Shown one piece after another: positions 5,951 through 8,629 of a DNA stretch of 8,629 nucleotides. This stretch comes from DAOVDI01 sp965373045 (GTDB taxonomy: Bacteria > Acidobacteriota > Aminicenantia > Aminicenantales > Aminicenantaceae). Location of the stretch: contig CBDVEQ010000120.1 in the NCBI GenBank assembly GCA_965373045.1, positions 1-8,629 of the forward strand. The letters run 5' to 3'. Numbering within the stretch: the first letter of the stretch is position 1; each line of letters opens with the position of its first letter. The notes below the pieces were generated by a model. That model did not search any database. It worked only from the letters and a program-made list of their open reading frames with translations, and had not been told where the DNA came from. Both the position numbers and the translations under genes were made by a program.

Positions 5951-6919
5951 ATGAGACAATTCCATCTGGAGAACATGAAGAAAATCGTTGATAGATTCGT
6001 ATCTGTAAAGATCCTTGTCCTTGGGGATCTTATGCTTGATAAATATATCTGGGGGGAGGTTGTCAGGATCTCTCCTGAAGCTCCTGTGCCCGTGGTCAAG
6101 ATTCAAAAAGATACGTCCTGCCTCGGAGGGGCGGGGAATGTCAGCCACAACCTGGAGAAACTAGGTTCTTCTCCCATTGTCGTTGGGGTCGTTGGGAAAG
6201 ACCCGGAGGGAGAATGGATCAGAAATCATCTTAAGGAAAAACAGGGCGTTTTTTCTCTAGAAGAAAGGCCTACTACGGTGAAAACCCGGATCATTGCACA
6301 TCATCAGCAGGTCGTCAGAGTGGATCTGGAGAACAAGGCACCTGTCCCAGATGAAATTCAGGAGAAAATATTCGATGTCATAAAAGAGGAAAAATACGAC
6401 GGAATTCTGATATCCGATTACAACAAAGGGATCGTATCAAAGTCTTTGATGAGCAAGGTCATTTCCTTTGCTTATCAACACAAGATCCCTGTTTTTGTCG
6501 ATCCTAAAGTTGTAAATTTCCAATTCTTTTCTCCTGTAACACTCATCACTCCCAATCATTATGAAGTGGAGCAGATCGTTCTTAATAAGTGCTCGACAAA
6601 TAAAGATGTAGAGAAGGCGGGAGCGAATATTCTAGCCCGCATTTCAACGTCTTATTTGATCATAAAAAGAGGCGAACAGGGAATGAGTGTCTTCGCAAAA
6701 GGGAAAGGTGCGCTTCACATCCCTGCTATTGCAAAAGAAATCTTTGATGTAACAGGTGCTGGAGACACAGTTATTGCCACTGCTGCCCTGGCATTGCTTT
6801 CAGGCGCATCTATTCAGGAAGCGGCTGTTCTTGCAAATACCGCAGCCGGAATTGTGGTCGGCAAGATCGGTACAGCATCGCTGTCCTCTGATGAACTTCT
6901 CTCTCAATTTTCCTCATAG
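5951..6919 (+). CDS. rfaE1: D-glycero-beta-D-manno-heptose-7-phosphate kinase (HldA/RfaE domain I)
   Basis: This 322-residue PfkB/ribokinase-family kinase phosphorylates D-glycero-D-manno-heptose 7-phosphate at C1 in the cytoplasm, a step toward ADP-heptose for the LPS core. ILVLGDLMLDKYIWGEVVRI (21-40), SPEAPVPVV (41-49) and CLGGAGNVSHNL (57-68) are hallmark RfaE1 substrate-site motifs. ISDYNKG (154-160), DPK (184-186), TPNHYE (200-205), and the PfkB signature DVTGAGDTV (266-274) with catalytic base D272 follow. The protein ends after AAGIVVGKIGTASLS, where bifunctional HldE would continue into the adenylyltransferase, so this is the single-domain form and HldC/RfaE2 must be encoded elsewhere. 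The start at 5951 has GAGG 10 nt upstream, overlapping the previous stop; the in-frame ATG at 5975 has GGAG only 3 nt away and is less likely. Last gene of the LPS operon. Confidence 0.95.
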   Translation: MRQFHLENMKKIVDRFVSVKILVLGDLMLDKYIWGEVVRISPEAPVPVVKIQKDTSCLGGAGNVSHNLEKLGSSPIVVGVVGKDPEGEWIRNHLKEKQGVFSLEERPTTVKTRIIAHHQQVVRVDLENKAPVPDEIQEKIFDVIKEEKYDGILISDYNKGIVSKSLMSKVISFAYQHKIPVFVDPKVVNFQFFSPVTLITPNHYEVEQIVLNKCSTNKDVEKAGANILARISTSYLIIKRGEQGMSVFAKGKGALHIPAIAKEIFDVTGAGDTVIATAALALLSGASIQEAAVLANTAAGIVVGKIGTASLSSDELLSQFSS

Positions 6920-6920
6920 A

Positions 6921-6957
6921 TCTCCGGAAATATGAAGTCCATTTAAAATGCCGGAGA
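6921..6957. repeat. 7-bp perfect inverted repeat straddling the purF -35 box
   Basis: TCTCCGG (6921-6927) and CCGGAGA (6951-6957) are perfect inverted copies with a 23-nt spacer. Arm centres are 30 bp apart, close to three helical turns. The left arm begins 1 nt after the rfaE1 stop; the right arm lies inside the purF -35/-10 spacer. No T-run follows, so it is not a typical intrinsic terminator; an operator is possible. Confidence 0.4.
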
Positions 6958-6970
6958 ATTGGAGTATAAT
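6942..6970 (+). promoter_or_regulatory. Sigma-70-like promoter of purF
   Basis: TTTAAA (6942-6947) and a perfect TATAAT (6965-6970) are separated by 17 nt. Predicted initiation near 6977 gives a leader of about 27 nt before the purF ATG, too short for a riboswitch. This suggests purF has its own promoter and is a separate unit from the LPS operon. Confidence 0.65.
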
Positions 6971-6990
6971 ACGCAGTAATCTTCCATTCA

Positions 6991-6995
6991 AAGGG
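6991..6995 (+). promoter_or_regulatory. Ribosome binding site AAGGG of purF
   Basis: AAGGG lies 8 nt before the ATG at 7004. It supports a start that puts Cys directly after Met, with no propeptide. Confidence 0.65.
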
Positions 6996-7003
6996 ATTTA
7001 TAT

Positions 7004-8473
7004 ATGTGTGGTGTTGTCGGGATATATAGTAACAAAGATGTTTTCAAGGATCTTTATCAGGGATTGCTTGCCATTCAGCATCGAGGGCAGGATTCTGCGG
7101 GCATTATCACATACGATGGTCTCTTTCATGTCAAAAAAGGGAATGGACTGATCCAGGATATCTTTACAGCGGAGAATGCCCGGAGGTTAAAGGGAACGAT
7201 CGGGATCGGTCATACTCGTTATCCCACGATAGGTGGAGGAATGGGTGAGGATGCGCAGCCCTTTCTTGTCAATTCCCCTTATGGGATCATCATGGCCCAC
7301 AATGGTAATGTGATCAATTATTCCGAACTCCGAGAGAATATTTTTAAACGGTATAAACGCCATTTGAATTCTAATAATGACGTCGAAGTTATATTGAATG
7401 AATTTGCTCAGAATCTGGCAGCCTTGGATACTCTCAGATTGACTCCGGATGATATATTTGCTGCTGTCAAACAGGTCTATCAGAAAGTAAAAGGCAGTTA
7501 TTCCGTTATTGCTTACATTGCTGAACAGGGGATGGTTGCATTCAGAGACCCCTACGGGATTAAGCCTCTTGTGTATGGGGAGCGGAAAAACGGGCTTATT
7601 TCCTCCTATGGTATCGCCTCCGAAAGCGTAAGCCTAAATCTGATGAATTTCTCTGACATTAAGGATGTCCTGCCGGGCGAAGCGATATTCATCGATAATA
7701 AAAGAAAATTGCACAGGAAAAAGATCGCGGATGGTCATCATGCGCCATGTCTTTTTGAATGGGTCTATTTTGCCCGGCCCGATACTTATATTGATGGTGT
7801 TAATGTTTATGAAACCCGTGTCAACCTGGGGCGTATCCTAGCGAATGACATCAAAAAGCTGGATCTAGAGATCGATGTTGTCGTGCCGGTTCCTGATTCG
7901 GCTAGAGATGCCGCCATCGAAATCGCCAGAGACCTTAATCTGAGTTACAGGGAGGCGTTGGTTAAGAACAGATATATTGGACGAACATTTATCATGCCTA
8001 CGGATGATAAACGCAGAACGTCGGTCCGTCAGAAATTGAATCCGATTGCTTCCGAACTGAAAGACAAAAATGTTCTTATTGTGGATGACAGTATTGTGAG
8101 AGGAAACACATCCAGAGCCATTGTCAAATTGGTCCGGAAATGCGGGGCGAAGAAAGTCTATTTTGCTTCATATTCACCGCCATTGAGACATCCCTGTGTT
8201 TACGGTATTGATATGCAGACCGAAGACGAGTTTGTTGCCAGGAATGTGGATGAAGTAGGAGTCGCCCACCGGATCGGAGCAGACAAGGTCATATATCAAA
8301 CACTGGATTCGTTGAAAAAAGCGGTTCATATGGGCAATGAACAAATTCAGGAATATTGTGCGGCATGCTTTGATGGGATCTATCCCACTGGTGATGTGAC
8401 TCCGGAAATACTCGATAAAATACAGAAAGAACGTAAACAAAATCAGCTGAAGCAATTAGAGCTGAATCTTTGA
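7004..8473 (+). CDS. purF: Amidophosphoribosyltransferase (glutamine PRPP amidotransferase)
   Basis: This 489-residue cytoplasmic enzyme makes 5-phosphoribosylamine from PRPP and glutamine, the first committed step of purine synthesis. The N-terminal Ntn glutaminase domain begins MCGVVGIYSN, with C2 as nucleophile once Met is removed. It also has HRGQDSAG (26-33), GHTRYPT (69-75), HNGNVINY (99-106) and D126. The C-terminal phosphoribosyltransferase domain has VPVPDSARDAA (294-304), NRYIGRTFI (322-330) and the PRPP loop VLIVDDSIVRGNTSRA (357-372). Four cysteines, C249 (APCLFEW), C398 (HPCVYG), C452 and C455 (YCAAC), match the [4Fe-4S] ligands of the Bacillus subtilis enzyme. Unlike that enzyme, no propeptide is encoded before the catalytic Cys. 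It has its own promoter and RBS and looks like an ordinary housekeeping gene beside the LPS operon. Purine regulation through the upstream inverted repeat is possible but unproven. Confidence 0.96.
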   Translation: MCGVVGIYSNKDVFKDLYQGLLAIQHRGQDSAGIITYDGLFHVKKGNGLIQDIFTAENARRLKGTIGIGHTRYPTIGGGMGEDAQPFLVNSPYGIIMAHNGNVINYSELRENIFKRYKRHLNSNNDVEVILNEFAQNLAALDTLRLTPDDIFAAVKQVYQKVKGSYSVIAYIAEQGMVAFRDPYGIKPLVYGERKNGLISSYGIASESVSLNLMNFSDIKDVLPGEAIFIDNKRKLHRKKIADGHHAPCLFEWVYFARPDTYIDGVNVYETRVNLGRILANDIKKLDLEIDVVVPVPDSARDAAIEIARDLNLSYREALVKNRYIGRTFIMPTDDKRRTSVRQKLNPIASELKDKNVLIVDDSIVRGNTSRAIVKLVRKCGAKKVYFASYSPPLRHPCVYGIDMQTEDEFVARNVDEVGVAHRIGADKVIYQTLDSLKKAVHMGNEQIQEYCAACFDGIYPTGDVTPEILDKIQKERKQNQLKQLELNL

Positions 8474-8498
8474 CAAATCCCCTGAATGGTAAATGATG

Positions 8499-8629
8499 TC
8501 AAAAAACATGTCCAAAATTGAAGAAAAAACCTGTTGTCTCATTACTGAATCCAATATCCACTCTAACAATAAAAGTGTCCATATAAAATCTCAACCCAAA
8601 ATTCGTATTGGTTGCCCAGTTGCTAAAAC
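8499..8629 (-). CDS. Outer-membrane beta-barrel protein, C-terminal end (BamA/TamA/Omp85-like); cut by window edge
   Basis: On the minus strand the frame with complete codons from 8627 to a TGA at 8501-8499 is open to the window edge and gives 42 residues. They read like the last strands of an outer-membrane barrel: NFGLRFYMDTFIVRVDIGFS (9-28), then the final strand TTGFFFNFGHVF ending in Phe. Alternating aromatic and hydrophobic residues with a C-terminal aromatic form the beta-signal recognised by the BAM machinery. The 'G.GlR......iRvD.g.s..g....F.fGh.F' pattern is typical of Omp85/surface-antigen (BamA, TamA) tails. It converges on purF, whose stop is 25 nt away, and no clear terminator lies between them. 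The barrel call is good; the Omp85 family call is less certain because most of the gene is missing. Confidence 0.68.
   Translation of the reverse strand, partial: FSNWATNTNFGLRFYMDTFIVRVDIGFSNETTGFFFNFGHVF

Noticed and set aside
5611..6148. Two overlapping minus-strand open frames of 162 and 102 codons
   Set aside because: Antisense to the PHP C-terminus and rfaE1 start, both with strong homology motifs; no independent coding evidence.
6921..6957. Inverted repeat as an intrinsic terminator of the LPS operon
   Set aside because: Stem is only 7 bp with a 23-nt loop and no T-tract follows.
6948..7151. 67-codon plus-strand frame starting before purF
   Set aside because: Overlaps the purF promoter and is out of frame with the clearly conserved PurF N-terminus.
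1..8629. tRNA/rRNA genes, CRISPR arrays, insertion sequences
   Set aside because: No cloverleaf, regularly spaced repeat, transposase motif or terminal inverted repeat was seen.

Overview
The window comes from a Gram-negative (diderm) bacterium that makes heptose-containing lipopolysaccharide (LPS). It carries an LPS core/O-antigen assembly locus: a Trm112-like zinc ribbon, a family 9 heptosyltransferase, an O-antigen ligase, a membrane-anchored PHP-family hydrolase and the heptose-7-phosphate kinase HldA/RfaE1. These are followed by purF on the same strand. The phylum cannot be fixed from the sequence. The base composition is mildly AT-rich, purF encodes the Fe-S class of enzyme, and RfaE1 is a stand-alone kinase. 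All of this would fit Desulfobacterota- or Aminicenantes-like lineages better than enteric bacteria, but that is a weak inference.

Layout. Positions 1-2198 hold a tightly packed minus-strand operon, read from right to left: an LPS/Kdo-kinase-like protein (1374-2198), a clan GH-A glycosidase-like protein (92-1372), and the first 31 codons of a probable methyltransferase (1-95, cut by the window edge). The genes are separated by 1 nt or overlap by 4 nt, and none has a visible Shine-Dalgarno (SD) sequence. Positions 2199-2331 are a divergent promoter region with a recognisable sigma-70-like promoter on each strand. Positions 2332-6919 are the plus-strand LPS operon. Positions 6920-7003 hold the purF promoter, with a 7-bp inverted repeat straddling its -35 box, and purF follows at 7004-8473. 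At the right edge (8499-8629, minus) is the C-terminal end of an outer-membrane beta-barrel protein that converges on purF.

How the genes fit together. HldA supplies phosphorylated heptose for ADP-heptose synthesis, and the GT9 enzyme adds heptose to the core. The ligase joins O-antigen to the core in the periplasm. The divergent operon (kinase, glycosidase-like protein, methyltransferase) looks like a core- or glycan-decoration cassette. The PHP protein is predicted to act outside the inner membrane on an unknown phosphate ester or related substrate. The most unusual points are the glycosidase-like protein whose usual catalytic acid/base glutamate is replaced, the SD-less and possibly leaderless minus-strand operon, and the anchored PHP hydrolase inside an LPS operon.
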